IMG/VR virus record: IMGVR_UViG_3300028883_000003
Span: 1 to 64,000 of that record
DNA from: a virus
Strand: one strand, 5' to 3'
Length of the DNA: 64,000 nucleotides
Shown: piece after piece, positions 44,516 to 54,096 of the stretch
Layout of the letters: each line of letters begins with the position of its first letter
How positions within the stretch are numbered: position 1 is the first letter of the stretch
Notes under the pieces: generated by a model
Told to the model about the DNA's origin: nothing
The model's input: the letters and a program-made list of their open reading frames with translations, nothing else
Database searches by the model: none
Made by a program: the position numbers and the translations under genes

Positions 44516-45040
44516 TTAAACCCTTCTTTCTATTGCAATTTGGTCACAAACACTCAAAAGCCACGCCTCATGAACAAGCTCAATAATATTGTATTCTTTA
44601 GATGGGACCCAAAAATTAAGACTACCTAGTTGTCGCAAAGGGTTGTTACTATTGAAACCCGTTAAGGTAACAGTATATATTCCATGCTCATTAGCTTTTT
44701 TACACCCATTAATAATGTTTGGTGAAGTACCACTGCTACTAATAAAAATACCAACAGTATTTTTTTCAGAATATAATTGTATTGCCTGTTCTACCCATTT
44801 ATCCCAACCATAGTCATTGGCTAAACAAGACATTAGTGAAACATCGTTGTATGTTTTCATGCAAACTCCGGCTACTTTGGTAAAGTCTTCAGCAACATGA
44901 CTGGCTATCGCCGCACTCCCGCCATTACCAACAATAAAAGCGGGTCTAGTTATGGTCTTTAAATTAGCAATAAGACTTTTTGTTTCTTCTTCTGGGTACA
45001 TTGATAATTTTTCAATTAAGTCATCATAAAACGTTTTCAT
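44516..45040 (-). CDS. SIS-domain sugar-phosphate isomerase (GmhA-like)
   Basis: I start the protein at the ATG at 45040 that overlaps the upstream stop (174 aa); an ATG at 45097 inside the neighbour is less likely. It has the SIS motifs of sedoheptulose 7-phosphate isomerase: VGNGGSAAIASHVAEDFTK and FISSSGTSPNI. GmhA makes the heptose 7-phosphate that the next enzyme in the cassette would phosphorylate, so the pair fits the heptose pathway. A helix-rich C-terminus follows. Confidence 0.82.
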   Translation of the reverse strand: MKTFYDDLIEKLSMYPEEETKSLIANLKTITRPAFIVGNGGSAAIASHVAEDFTKVAGVCMKTYNDVSLMSCLANDYGWDKWVEQAIQLYSEKNTVGIFISSSGTSPNIINGCKKANEHGIYTVTLTGFNSNNPLRQLGSLNFWVPSKEYNIIELVHEAWLLSVCDQIAIERRV

Positions 45041-46353
45041 AAAATTGCTTTTCCCATCTTTTTCATTACAAAAGGGGTTAACGCATCTTGGGTGCACAAG
45101 TGCTGTGTGTTAGCTGCCGCTGCTAACGATGCCAAAAATAAAACCTCTTCCGGTTTGTATTGCAAATAATAAGCTAAAGATGCAATAGTAAAAAATGCAT
45201 CTCCGGCACCAATAGAATCAACAATATTATTTACTGCTAGAGCCGGAAATTCCACGTAACAATCATTTTTGTCAAAATAAACACTTCCATATTTATGCAT
45301 TGTTAAAATAACGGCTTCAGTATTTAATTTTTGATATATAGTATTCATTAATTCTTTGTCAAATTTCTCTATTTGCCAGCCAAGTAATAATGATGCTTCT
45401 GTTCTGTCTAAACAAACTAATTTTGATTTATACTTGTTCCATTTATTAGCTTTATTATACCCAAAGTTAGATGAATTTGTTTGAACCATCAAATAAATAT
45501 TGTCCACCAATTCTTTGTTATCAAACAAACCGTGGCCAAAGTCGGCTATTAAAAGCAACTCGGTGTTAGATGATATCTCGTGCAGCATTTGTTTAAATAG
45601 TGCTTCGTCTATATTTATTTTATGTTTATATTTAATTTCCAAATGTTTTTGTCCGTTATGATAATCTAAAAACCTTTTTTTAATAACTGCATGCATTTTA
45701 TAATTAGGAAACATGTTATATTTTTTGCAAAAATTTTGTACATGTCTTAATACATAGTGTGCTCCACCAAGTTGTGTTATCTCATCTTCTTGTGTTGTAA
45801 AGCTGGGACAATATGATTTTGCCGATTGACCATCTAATATAACCTTTTGAAAAATATCAATAATTGGTTCTCCGATTATACCAACGTAAAGATTAGAACA
45901 ATCCTCAATAAACCTACGTATAACAGATTGATTTAATTCTATTTTTAGATTTAAAAATGGTCCGTTTTGATTTCTTAATTTGGTTGACGAATAAACCACA
46001 TCAGGATCTATGATAACCAAAGCACCACCAAACGATTCAACTTTTTCTTTTTCAATATCTAAAACTTTGTCCCCATTTAGATAATCAGAACCCTTAATAA
46101 GAAAATTAGGCTTGAATTTATCTATTGCTGGTAAACCAGTCTTGTCATTACAAATATACACTTCATCTACCCAAGGTAATAACTCTAACGTTTGTTTTCT
46201 AATATCTTGGGTAAATACTGGGGGTTCTGGTAAGTATGGGTCTGCCGTGATAACAACAACTAAATAATCACCATATTTTTTAGCCTCTTTTAAATGATAC
46301 AAATGGCCAGTGTGCAAAACGTCAAACTTGCCTAAACACATAACTGTTTTCAT
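45037..46353 (-). CDS. bifunctional nucleotidyltransferase-sugar kinase, HldE-like with swapped domain order
   Basis: Residues 1-135 form a cytidylyltransferase-like domain with GKFDVLHTGH (8-17) and a YSSTKLR end (121-127). Residues 150-438 form a PfkB-type kinase with the sugar-binding LGGAHYVLRHV (195-205) and the catalytic DSIGAGD (379-385). HldE of bacteria, which makes ADP-heptose, has the kinase first and transferase second; here the order is reversed. With the GmhA-like gene next to it, an activated heptose or related sugar is a reasonable product. Confidence 0.85.
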   Translation of the reverse strand: MKTVMCLGKFDVLHTGHLYHLKEAKKYGDYLVVVITADPYLPEPPVFTQDIRKQTLELLPWVDEVYICNDKTGLPAIDKFKPNFLIKGSDYLNGDKVLDIEKEKVESFGGALVIIDPDVVYSSTKLRNQNGPFLNLKIELNQSVIRRFIEDCSNLYVGIIGEPIIDIFQKVILDGQSAKSYCPSFTTQEDEITQLGGAHYVLRHVQNFCKKYNMFPNYKMHAVIKKRFLDYHNGQKHLEIKYKHKINIDEALFKQMLHEISSNTELLLIADFGHGLFDNKELVDNIYLMVQTNSSNFGYNKANKWNKYKSKLVCLDRTEASLLLGWQIEKFDKELMNTIYQKLNTEAVILTMHKYGSVYFDKNDCYVEFPALAVNNIVDSIGAGDAFFTIASLAYYLQYKPEEVLFLASLAAAANTQHLCTQDALTPFVMKKMGKAIL

Positions 46354-47330
46354 TAATTACCCTTTAGTACCAATATATTATTGTATTTTGGAGTTTTATA
46401 ATGCTGAAAAAAACCATAGTTCATTACATTCTTTAATTCCTCAATTGCATCGTCCACAGTAAAAAATGGGTATTTGCTGTAGAGGGGGCCAAAACCTAAT
46501 TCTTTTTCAATTTTTTTGGAACAAATATGGTAATCTCTAACATCTTTTGTAGGTTTTACAATAATTGGAACATAAAAATGTTTGTTTACTTTATGTGCCA
46601 ACTCCAAAATTGTAGAATTTTCCCACCCAGCATTAAACACCTGTTGGTTAATTCTATCACTAGAAATAGTTAAAAGCAACAAATAAATACTTAACATATT
46701 TTCCATTGTTAAGTTGGGGCGTCTTTGGTCTCCACCATAAACTGTTATTACATCATCAAAATATGCACTACCACATAACGCATTAACAGCTAAATCAAAT
46801 CGTTGTCTTGGGCTGACCCCACAAATTGTGGCTGGGCGTATTGCTACAGTAACAAAACCTTGTTGCCCTAAAACCATCTGTTCTGCTTCTAATTTTGTTT
46901 TTGAATAAACGGTAATGGGTTTCGGTATAGTTTCTTCTGTTACGTTTTCACTTGGTTGAATTCCAAATACACTACTTGATGAAGCGTATACAAATCTTTT
47001 AATCCCAGATTTGTTACACTCTTTCAATAAAACTTCTGTTCCACCACTATTTACGTCTATGGTAGTTTGTGGATTTAAATCTCCGGTAGGATCGTTGGAT
47101 ATGGCGGCTAAGTGATACACAACATCAATATTTTGTAGTGCCTTGTTCACATCTTTTTTAGACCTAATATCCCCTTGAATAATTGTAATCGAAGAATCTG
47201 ATTTAAAATCTTTAATAGCACACCCATAAGTAAGTGTATCCAAAACTACTACGTTATGTTTATGCTTAGTCAATTTTTGAACTAACCTAGTTCCAACATA
47301 CCCGGCACCACCAGTTACCAAAATATTCAT
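46353..47330 (-). CDS. NAD-dependent nucleotide-sugar epimerase/dehydratase
   Basis: The 325-residue SDR-family enzyme begins MNILVTGGAGYVGTRLVQ with the GxxGxxG NAD site and has the active-site VYSKTK (YxxxK). It should change a nucleotide-linked sugar, for example C4 or C6 epimerisation. It belongs between kinase-transferase and glycosyltransferases in the cassette. Confidence 0.88.
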   Translation of the reverse strand: MNILVTGGAGYVGTRLVQKLTKHKHNVVVLDTLTYGCAIKDFKSDSSITIIQGDIRSKKDVNKALQNIDVVYHLAAISNDPTGDLNPQTTIDVNSGGTEVLLKECNKSGIKRFVYASSSSVFGIQPSENVTEETIPKPITVYSKTKLEAEQMVLGQQGFVTVAIRPATICGVSPRQRFDLAVNALCGSAYFDDVITVYGGDQRRPNLTMENMLSIYLLLLTISSDRINQQVFNAGWENSTILELAHKVNKHFYVPIIVKPTKDVRDYHICSKKIEKELGFGPLYSKYPFFTVDDAIEELKNVMNYGFFQHYKTPKYNNILVLKGN

Positions 47331-48049
47331 TTACAAACCTTTCTAAAATGATCATAGCCAGCCTCTAGTTCTTCAACTACATTAAACAAGCCCTCATATT
47401 CGATACTAAATGATTTAGTATAGCAAAATAGATCAGTAACTAAACTATCAAATAATTTTCCTTTTCCAAAAGAACATAGTTCAATCCCTGAATACCCCTT
47501 TAAATGCACATGTTTAATGTATTCCCCTGTTTCTTTTAACATTTTGTGTGGGTCATTTCCATCTAAGATAATGTTGACAGGATCAAAAACAATACCTACA
47601 TTAGTTCTGTTAATTGACACCATCAAATCCCGTACACCAACAGGGTGTGTACCAATTCCTTTATGTGTTTCAAATAAAAAATTGGTACTTGGATAAGCAT
47701 CAGCAAACAACTGTATATTATAAACAATATTGAATATTTGTTTATCCGATAATTCATTATAACATAAAGGAGTAAAGAATAACCTAATATTACTTATCTT
47801 TAGTTTTGTTATAATATTTAACTGTTTGGATATTTCCATAATTTGATTTTTTGCAAAATCACACCATCCACCATCAGCAATACTAATATTAAGGGGTACT
47901 AACTCGTCAAACACTTTTGATACATCCATTTTGTCTTCAACAAAGTATTTAAGATGTAGTTCAGGCGTTCTGTTGGTGCGTTTGGAATAATCAAGCATTT
48001 CATCGAAAGTAAATGCCTTAGTTACAAAAAATGGTGTTATACTACTCAT
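47327..48049 (-). CDS. xylose-isomerase-like TIM-barrel sugar enzyme
   Basis: I start at 48049 (MSSITPFFV), just past the previous gene; an ATG at 48076 lies within it. The barrel carries acidic and histidine metal ligands in FLFETHKG, VGIVFDPVN, IKHVHLKGY and SIEYEG. This is the AP-endonuclease-2/xylose isomerase fold, common in sugar epimerases and isomerases. It would supply or convert a precursor sugar. Confidence 0.8.
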   Translation of the reverse strand: MSSITPFFVTKAFTFDEMLDYSKRTNRTPELHLKYFVEDKMDVSKVFDELVPLNISIADGGWCDFAKNQIMEISKQLNIITKLKISNIRLFFTPLCYNELSDKQIFNIVYNIQLFADAYPSTNFLFETHKGIGTHPVGVRDLMVSINRTNVGIVFDPVNIILDGNDPHKMLKETGEYIKHVHLKGYSGIELCSFGKGKLFDSLVTDLFCYTKSFSIEYEGLFNVVEELEAGYDHFRKVCK

Positions 48050-48926
48050 AATAATATTTAAAGCTCTCATGTGCATGCATATGAACTGGGTGCTGTTCCT
48101 TTTTTAAATTCACAACTGATAATTCAAATGTCCAACGTTGTTGAATTTCAGAACTTAATCTATAGGCTAAGTTTTTCGGTTTTGTTCTGATTAAATCTCT
48201 AGCTTTTATAAACTCATCAGACCATTCTCTTGGAACCTGCTCAACTCTCATAGTAAAATACTTATCAGGTCGCACCCACTCATAATGAAAAGTTCTAAAA
48301 TCGTGGATTGGTAAAATCTTACAATACTCTGGTTCCCATAAAAACTTTTCCATAACTTGTTTGTAGAAACTACCATCACCATATCTAAACGCAACTTTTC
48401 TACCAAACCTAATAATCTTTTGGACTTTAGGGGACTCAAAGAAATTTAAATAAGAACTACCAAATCCTCTATTTGGAGGTAAGAGGTCAATTAGATTATT
48501 ACATTTAATGGCTTGTTCTTTAGTAAAAAACATATCTGCTTCAGATGGGATAATTATATCGTCCGGGCCAACTTCTACCAACCCGTTAATAAAAAAGGTA
48601 AATAATTCATAATAAGTTTTATCGGTGGTTTGTCCAGTTGGATAAGACATCTCTATTAAATGAAATTCTGTGTTAGGATATTCAACTTTACATTTCTCTA
48701 TCTCTTGTTTCAATTCTTCAAAATCAAAGGAACGAACACCATCAAGAGTGTATTTATTAACAAAAGCATTGTATGCTTTTTTGTCCATTTTGTTCTCAGG
48801 GCCTGCTGGAAATATGCCCTCTGCAATAATATATACATCAGGTTTAAAATAATCACATAAATTTCTTATATGCAGTTTTTCCATATGTACTTCATTGAAA
48901 CATGGTTCAATAACTATTCTTTTCAT
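48042..48926 (-). CDS. glycosyltransferase, GT17-like or related GT-A fold (294 aa)
   Basis: The start MKRIVIEPCFNEVHMEKLHI has the F-N-E motif seen in N-acetylglucosaminyl-type transferases. SEADMFFTKEQA holds the nucleotide-sugar acid pair. It lies in the middle of the sugar cassette. The donor and acceptor are unknown. Confidence 0.72.
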   Translation of the reverse strand: MKRIVIEPCFNEVHMEKLHIRNLCDYFKPDVYIIAEGIFPAGPENKMDKKAYNAFVNKYTLDGVRSFDFEELKQEIEKCKVEYPNTEFHLIEMSYPTGQTTDKTYYELFTFFINGLVEVGPDDIIIPSEADMFFTKEQAIKCNNLIDLLPPNRGFGSSYLNFFESPKVQKIIRFGRKVAFRYGDGSFYKQVMEKFLWEPEYCKILPIHDFRTFHYEWVRPDKYFTMRVEQVPREWSDEFIKARDLIRTKPKNLAYRLSSEIQQRWTFELSVVNLKKEQHPVHMHAHESFKYYYE

Positions 48927-50216
48927 TTAAAACCTTTCCTCAACTAATTCATAGGCAGATTGAACGGTTTCGGGCATTCCAATATATCTAAATTCAGCGT
49001 GACGACCACAATGAATTATCGTCGGCCAGTACTTTTTGCTCTTTTCAAGTATCTGCTGGTATCTTTGTAACCCCTTTTCTGATTGCTGGGCGTATGCTTT
49101 TTTAGCATATAAGTTATTTGTTTTGGCATAACTGGTGACGTTCTCTGGAAAAGTCTCATCATTTATTAAGGAAGTAATAGGAACCTCAATCAGCATTAGT
49201 CTACCACCGTTGTTATATTTAGTAATTTGAGACATGTCTGTAACTCTAGTTTGAAACTCTTTACCAGAAAAATGAAAAGATTCAGCATTATTTGGAAATA
49301 AAGAATTGGTATGGTCAGGCATTAGCATTGGAATCATTATACGACCAGTATAAGGAAGACTATCACCTACAGGATCAATAAAGTCATCAATATCTAAAGT
49401 AGAAATAACATAATAATAGTCTTTTATACTTATTGTGTGCTGATACCCTTTAGTGTCCATATAAAAGATTTTATTATAAGTTTGTGATAAACCCCGTACA
49501 GTACCTTTTATGACTGTAGCTGCCTCTGTCATTTTGCTCCAAACAACATTCCATCCATTTTTCGGATATATCTGAAAAGATAAATCTTGCCCCAGCGTAT
49601 GGTCTTCAAATTTAACTGGGTCGTATCCTATTTTGCCTTTTTCATTTTCTCCTCTATCATAATTACTCTTAATTCTATCTGCCCAAACCATAGATGTTTG
49701 CAATTCCGACGGGTGTATATTCCACATCTTCCATGAATAGTCCTTCATAAATTTATTAAACAATGGCTTTCCAACCACGGCATTAAAGTACTCTTCAAAT
49801 GTGCACTTACCAATAATTGGTAATTCTTTTTCTTTTAATTTAAGTGCAGCATCACGATTCTTTTTCAAAAATTGGAGACATAGTTCTTTATCCGGCATAT
49901 CTTTTATGTCGTCAAAGTGTATTGGATATCGGTAATACGCATTATCGGATTCAATATAACTATAAAGTCTTCTATCAATATGATAGAGATTGTTATTAGT
50001 TAATTCTCTAATTATATCATTAATTGGCGATGGGTCAGGCCAAAACCAAATATGTGGGCCAAACTCATAAGGATGGCCAGAATAATAACAAGTTCTAGCC
50101 AAACCACCCAAGCCCTGTTTTTCAATCAGGGTTACTTTATACCCCTTTTTTTGTAAAAAATAAGCCAAAGAACAACCAGCTACACCGCCACCAAGAACTA
50201 ATACTTTTTTGGTCAT
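48927..50216 (-). CDS. UDP-galactopyranose mutase-like FAD enzyme
   Basis: The 429-residue protein starts with the FAD-binding LVLGGGVAGCSLAYFLQKKG and GGLARTCYYSGHPYEFGPHI, which matches the Glf family of galactopyranose-to-galactofuranose mutases (the usual G-P-H-I-F-H is GPHIWFW here). It is larger than simple Glf. A furanose sugar in the phage-made glycan is likely. The flanks are glycosyltransferases. Confidence 0.82.
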   Translation of the reverse strand: MTKKVLVLGGGVAGCSLAYFLQKKGYKVTLIEKQGLGGLARTCYYSGHPYEFGPHIWFWPDPSPINDIIRELTNNNLYHIDRRLYSYIESDNAYYRYPIHFDDIKDMPDKELCLQFLKKNRDAALKLKEKELPIIGKCTFEEYFNAVVGKPLFNKFMKDYSWKMWNIHPSELQTSMVWADRIKSNYDRGENEKGKIGYDPVKFEDHTLGQDLSFQIYPKNGWNVVWSKMTEAATVIKGTVRGLSQTYNKIFYMDTKGYQHTISIKDYYYVISTLDIDDFIDPVGDSLPYTGRIMIPMLMPDHTNSLFPNNAESFHFSGKEFQTRVTDMSQITKYNNGGRLMLIEVPITSLINDETFPENVTSYAKTNNLYAKKAYAQQSEKGLQRYQQILEKSKKYWPTIIHCGRHAEFRYIGMPETVQSAYELVEERF

Positions 50217-50217
50217 T

Positions 50218-51306
50218 CTATATTCCTATTTCTTTTACTCTATCAATTATTTGTTTGGCGTTAACAGAAGATGGTGTCACATTCGTGTCCCCACGCATAA
50301 AAGCTTCAATGGTTTTATTTTCCGCTAATGATTGGCCAACTGGTTTTATAATTTCAGCATCTATCGTTTCCGCCATTTCTTCTATTTGGTTATGTTGAAA
50401 AATTGGAAAAAATGTAGTTTTATAATCATCTTTGTTAAATGCAAAATTATACCTCATAAATTTATCAAAATCTGGTAAATCATCTGTGGGCTGATTTTCA
50501 ATCACAATTGGAAATGATCCTAACAAAGCAGCCTCAATAGGCGGCATGGCCCCCATTGCAAAAACAAATAATTTTGATCTCATCATTTCATAATATCTGG
50601 ACCAACCCCATTTGGAACCCATAATTTCCAAGGTCACGTTAGGATTTGTAACTTTTTGTTTAATTACCTCAAGCATTGGGCCATCACCAATAATTGCCCA
50701 TGTTACTTTTGTTTGCACTTGATTCATTACTTGAATCAGCAAATCATATCGTTTAATTGAGGTAGCTCTGGATACAGTTAAAATTCTATTCTCAATATGT
50801 TTAGGACTATACATATTTTTTGCTTTATTAATTGAGGTTACATCAATAGAGGGGTAACGTAAAGGAATATCTTCAGTTATATTTAGAAGTTTTTTATGGT
50901 AATCAATTCTAGAATGGTTGCTCAATGTTTTTATTGCAGCATTTTTCCAAGCTTTACCAACCCTTTCGTAATAAGGAATGGTATAATTTAACTGTTGTTG
51001 AGAAATCTCAGGATCATTTTCAGTTAGGCCATAATTAAAAAAATCTATATTACGTTTTATACGCCAAGGGGGAATAGTTTCTAAATGTGAAACTAAAGGA
51101 ATGCACAATTTTTGTGCAGCAGCTTCACCTACAAATAAAGCTGTCTCGTATGGTGCCCAAACAAAATCAAATTTTTTGGCTGGAACATCGTCTAGCGTTT
51201 CAATAATTGTAACATTGTGACCTAACATTTCTAATTCTCTAGCTACGGCATCACTTGGGGTACTTACCCAATCATAACCTTGCATTCTTGCATACAGTAT
51301 ATTCAT
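50218..51306 (-). CDS. glycosyltransferase (GT4-like GT-B fold)
   Basis: The 362-residue protein shows the two Rossmann domains of GT-B enzymes. A GT4-type donor site is seen in VSRATSIKRYDLLIQVMN and IEAALLGSFPIVIENQPTDD. It would add one sugar of the cassette's glycan. Confidence 0.8.
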   Translation of the reverse strand: MNILYARMQGYDWVSTPSDAVARELEMLGHNVTIIETLDDVPAKKFDFVWAPYETALFVGEAAAQKLCIPLVSHLETIPPWRIKRNIDFFNYGLTENDPEISQQQLNYTIPYYERVGKAWKNAAIKTLSNHSRIDYHKKLLNITEDIPLRYPSIDVTSINKAKNMYSPKHIENRILTVSRATSIKRYDLLIQVMNQVQTKVTWAIIGDGPMLEVIKQKVTNPNVTLEIMGSKWGWSRYYEMMRSKLFVFAMGAMPPIEAALLGSFPIVIENQPTDDLPDFDKFMRYNFAFNKDDYKTTFFPIFQHNQIEEMAETIDAEIIKPVGQSLAENKTIEAFMRGDTNVTPSSVNAKQIIDRVKEIGI

Positions 51307-51662
51307 TAGTGTTCCCTTATTTCTATAGATGTGTTATCTTTAGGAAAATAAGCCATCCATTTTAAATTTTTATTTTTGTCAAAAGACTTTATGCTTCTAT
51401 ACAATGTGCTATCTTTTGGAGAAACTATCCATGCTAACTCAATATTTTCACCAATTAGTGTATCGCACTGATGAAATGTTGAATAAAAAATCCAAGTATC
51501 CACAGTATCCACCACAGGTTCTTGCCAATTTACAATTACCGTGTCCATAATTATTTCTTTACTAATTTTTATTGGTATGGCATTTGGAAAAAGCAAATTA
51601 GCCCCAACGACCAAAATAATAAGAATTGCTATAAATAAAGTAACACAATATTTGTCTTTCAT
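51306..51662 (-). CDS. membrane-anchored periplasmic protein (118 aa)
   Basis: A membrane segment (LFIAILIILVVGANLLF) precedes a strand-rich domain with many threonines and W (DTVIVNWQEPVVDTVDTWIF). It may be a periplasmic FN3-like or Ig-like fold and could be the acceptor or a helper for the sugar machinery. It overlaps the transferase by one base. Confidence 0.65.
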   Translation of the reverse strand: MKDKYCVTLFIAILIILVVGANLLFPNAIPIKISKEIIMDTVIVNWQEPVVDTVDTWIFYSTFHQCDTLIGENIELAWIVSPKDSTLYRSIKSFDKNKNLKWMAYFPKDNTSIEIREH

Positions 51663-51716
51663 AAATTCTCCTATTTAATATTATTTTCCGCTATCCACTT
51701 GAAACTATGTAAATGT

Positions 51717-52259
51717 TCATACCTTAACTCCTTGTACACCTAAATCAAAATAGTAAGCATTCTCTCTTGGCTCATTACCAACAATTTTAAATCCATTCAT
51801 CTCTAACAAAATAGTTAACCGTTCTTTGTCATACGCAGCACGATGTAAATTAACCAACTCAGCCAAATCATCATCAGATTTTTCTATACCCGGCTGATTT
51901 TCATAAGATTGAGCACCAAAGATTAAAGCACTAAACCTCTCAATGGTTATTTGTCCCATTGTGTATGCCTTTGCAATCTTTTCAGCATCAGGACAATAAA
52001 CACGCAATAATCCAGATGGAATTAAAATACGACGCCACTCTCCTATTGCAGCATCAACTTTGTCAGGATGAATGTGCTCAATGATATGAGAAGCCCTTAT
52101 TTCTTCAACTGATTCATCTTCAACGGGAACATGTGTGGAGACATCACACACTAGTTCAACACCTTCAATCTTTCGGATATCAGCATGTGTAAACCCAACT
52201 AATGGAGATGAACCTTCTCCACCTTCAAATTGTTCATTACCACCTAAATTTAATTTCAA
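51717..52259 (-). CDS. SAM-dependent methyltransferase (180 aa)
   Basis: LNLGGNEQFEGGEGSS with the acidic follow-up and IRASHIIEHIHPDK are the SAM-binding and post-I motifs of small class I methyltransferases, near the kind that cap sugar or lipid substrates (IxxSHxxEH). It likely methylates a sugar of the cassette product. Confidence 0.8.
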   Translation of the reverse strand: MKLNLGGNEQFEGGEGSSPLVGFTHADIRKIEGVELVCDVSTHVPVEDESVEEIRASHIIEHIHPDKVDAAIGEWRRILIPSGLLRVYCPDAEKIAKAYTMGQITIERFSALIFGAQSYENQPGIEKSDDDLAELVNLHRAAYDKERLTILLEMNGFKIVGNEPRENAYYFDLGVQGVKV

Positions 52260-52444
52260 AACAACCCTTTCTTTACTTCTACAACATAGCGTGGGTTAAC
52301 ATCCCGGCCAGCAAATTGGAATAAATCAGATTCATCAACACAATTAGTAACACAAGCATAATCTTCGTCACGTTCTTCTTGTGTAGCGTATTTTTCTGTT
52401 AAAACTGTATTATCATACAACCTTATTGATACAAACCAATTCAT
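52256..52444 (-). CDS. hypothetical protein (62 aa)
   Basis: I start at 52444 because GGAGATATAAAG lies just before it; a longer frame opens at 52528. The protein (MNWFVSIRLYDNTVLTEKYA ... VDESDLFQFAG) is strand-rich. Not recognised. Confidence 0.66.
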   Translation of the reverse strand: MNWFVSIRLYDNTVLTEKYATQEERDEDYACVTNCVDESDLFQFAGRDVNPRYVVEVKKGLF

Positions 52445-52571
52445 TTTTATCTTTATATCTCCTTTTTCGCAACATATATTCAGCTTTAATAGAAGCTGTA
52501 ATAATACCTGTGGCTTTATCTGAATCAACTCCAGCTTTACGAAGTATCTTACGAAATCGTTTAGATGTCAT
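52413..52571 (-). CDS. small basic protein (52 aa)
   Basis: The frame MTSKRFRKILRKAGVDSDKA then TGIITASIKAEYMLRKRRYK is basic and overlaps the next gene by 32 bases. Function unknown. Confidence 0.58.
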   Translation of the reverse strand: MTSKRFRKILRKAGVDSDKATGIITASIKAEYMLRKRRYKDKNELVCINKVV

Positions 52572-52582
52572 AAAACGATAAG

Positions 52583-52879
52583 TCAATTTTTTTCCTTTTC
52601 CCTATGGTAAATCATCATTGCATAATTTGCAACATCAACCATTCGTCCTTCATCCATTGCAATTTGCATATCAGCTTTAAATTGTTTTACTTCATTTTCA
52701 GATTGCTTTAAGGGATCAATTGAGCCGGGTCGATGCCAACCACCTTTACCTTTTTGTCTGCATTCAGTTAATCGTTGATTCATAGCGAATGAGAAGGAAA
52801 GAATGCCTAAAACATCGGCTTGTTCATCTGTTAATTTTGGTGTAATTTCCGCACACTCTAAATATTTTTGTTCACTCAT
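52583..52879 (-). CDS. DUF550-like protein (98 aa)
   Basis: The pattern GKGGWHRPGS and VDVANYAMM near the end is one I associate with the DUF550/dATP-dGTP pyrophosphohydrolase N-terminal type proteins found in phages. It may take part in dNTP control; only a partial fold is visible. Confidence 0.68.
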   Translation of the reverse strand: MSEQKYLECAEITPKLTDEQADVLGILSFSFAMNQRLTECRQKGKGGWHRPGSIDPLKQSENEVKQFKADMQIAMDEGRMVDVANYAMMIYHREKEKN

Positions 52880-52893
52880 TTTTTACCTCTTTA

Positions 52894-53100
52894 CTATCCA
52901 TTATTTATTCTCCTTACTGCATATCTGCTAGTTACAACAGTAAACCCATCCACAAACTCTACAAGTATTGAATTCATACGACCACGAACAATAACACGAC
53001 ACGGCTGACCTTTACGCTCAGGTAATTTGCTACGCCAGAACCATATATGATCAAACTTCGCGTCAGTCATTTCTTTTTTCTTTTTAAATTGTTTGAGCAT
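52894..53100 (-). CDS. conserved phage basic protein (68 aa)
   Basis: KFDHIWFWRSKLPERKGQPC then RVIVRGRMNSILVEFVDGF and VVTSRYAVR is a small SH3-like strand protein known to me as a repeated phage hypothetical. The true start may be the ATG in MTDAKFD at 53070. Confidence 0.75.
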   Translation of the reverse strand: MLKQFKKKKEMTDAKFDHIWFWRSKLPERKGQPCRVIVRGRMNSILVEFVDGFTVVTSRYAVRRINNG

Positions 53101-53246
53101 TTTGTTGAGGTCAACAAAATGGTTAGTTCTTCCTCACTTATTTTTTTCAATCGTCCATTTTTGTCGGTAGGATGTGGAATAACATCTGGCCATTCTTTAA
53201 CAATACCCGGAGCTAAACCTCTTTCTTGTGCTATATAAAAATCCAT
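53067..53246 (-). CDS. small hypothetical protein (59 aa)
   Basis: The frame MDFYIAQERGLAPGIVKEWP then IPHPTDKNGRLKKISEEELT overlaps the next gene by 34 bases. Helical with a basic end. Function unknown. Confidence 0.6.
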   Translation of the reverse strand: MDFYIAQERGLAPGIVKEWPDVIPHPTDKNGRLKKISEEELTILLTSTKCSNNLKRKKK

Positions 53247-53250
53247 TTAG

Positions 53251-54096
53251 TTACTCCTTTGTAACAACAGCTAACAAATCCAAACAATTGTCATTATTTA
53301 TTAACCCAACATTAAACATATAAGTTCCATATTTTTTTTCATTGAACCCAACTAATGTCCAGAAAATTCTTCTGAGGTCCTTTCGTAACTTAGGCCCCCT
53401 TACCCTATTATACTCTATCTTTGTCACTTTAGTGGTTCCAGTTAGCCCATACATTTTAATTGTTTTAAACTGCAAAGATAATAATTTATTTAAACTCTTG
53501 TAATTATATTCGCGTATATGATCTTTATTCCATGGTTTTTGGTTGTCTTTTAATCTGTAGGTTCTATTTATAGTTGCAACAAATGCAACACCACCAACTT
53601 TTAAAATGCGATTCAAGTGAGTGACAAAAGATTTATCGTCAGGCATATGTTCCACCGTTTGAAAACACAAAACAAAGTCATAAGTGTTGCTAGGCTCGTC
53701 TTCAATTAGCCCATGCTCAAAAGTAATTAAAGGAGAAGTATATTTAAGTCTGGCCAAATCAATAATTGTTGCTGCTTCTCTACGAACCCCTATCTCTGCA
53801 TCAGTAGCTCTGATTGGTTTTCGTAACTTGTCAACTAAAATTTGTGTTCCATACCCAATACCACATCCTATTTCAAGAATACTAGGAGTATGTGAGTTAG
53901 TTGGCAGTTTAGCTGATATGTAATCAGCAACAAATTCATACATTTTTTGAAAGCGTAAATACAATAAATAATCTTCCTTAGTAACAATGTTACCGGGAAT
54001 ACTTCTTTTACTTATCCATATTTGTCCTTTAATTGCACGATATAATAGCAGACCTAAAAAACAAACAAAGATAACAAAACAAAATAAATTAATCAT
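53251..54096 (-). CDS. membrane-anchored SAM-dependent methyltransferase (281 aa)
   Basis: A membrane segment (FCFVIFVCFLGLLLYRAI) is followed by a class I methyltransferase: ILEIGCGIGYGTQIL (SAM motif), then FDFVLCFQTVEHMPD-like motif and GGVAFVATINR. It is tied to the membrane, so it may methylate a lipid-linked sugar. It overlaps the large glycosyltransferase by eight bases. Confidence 0.8.
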   Translation of the reverse strand: MINLFCFVIFVCFLGLLLYRAIKGQIWISKRSIPGNIVTKEDYLLYLRFQKMYEFVADYISAKLPTNSHTPSILEIGCGIGYGTQILVDKLRKPIRATDAEIGVRREAATIIDLARLKYTSPLITFEHGLIEDEPSNTYDFVLCFQTVEHMPDDKSFVTHLNRILKVGGVAFVATINRTYRLKDNQKPWNKDHIREYNYKSLNKLLSLQFKTIKMYGLTGTTKVTKIEYNRVRGPKLRKDLRRIFWTLVGFNEKKYGTYMFNVGLINNDNCLDLLAVVTKE

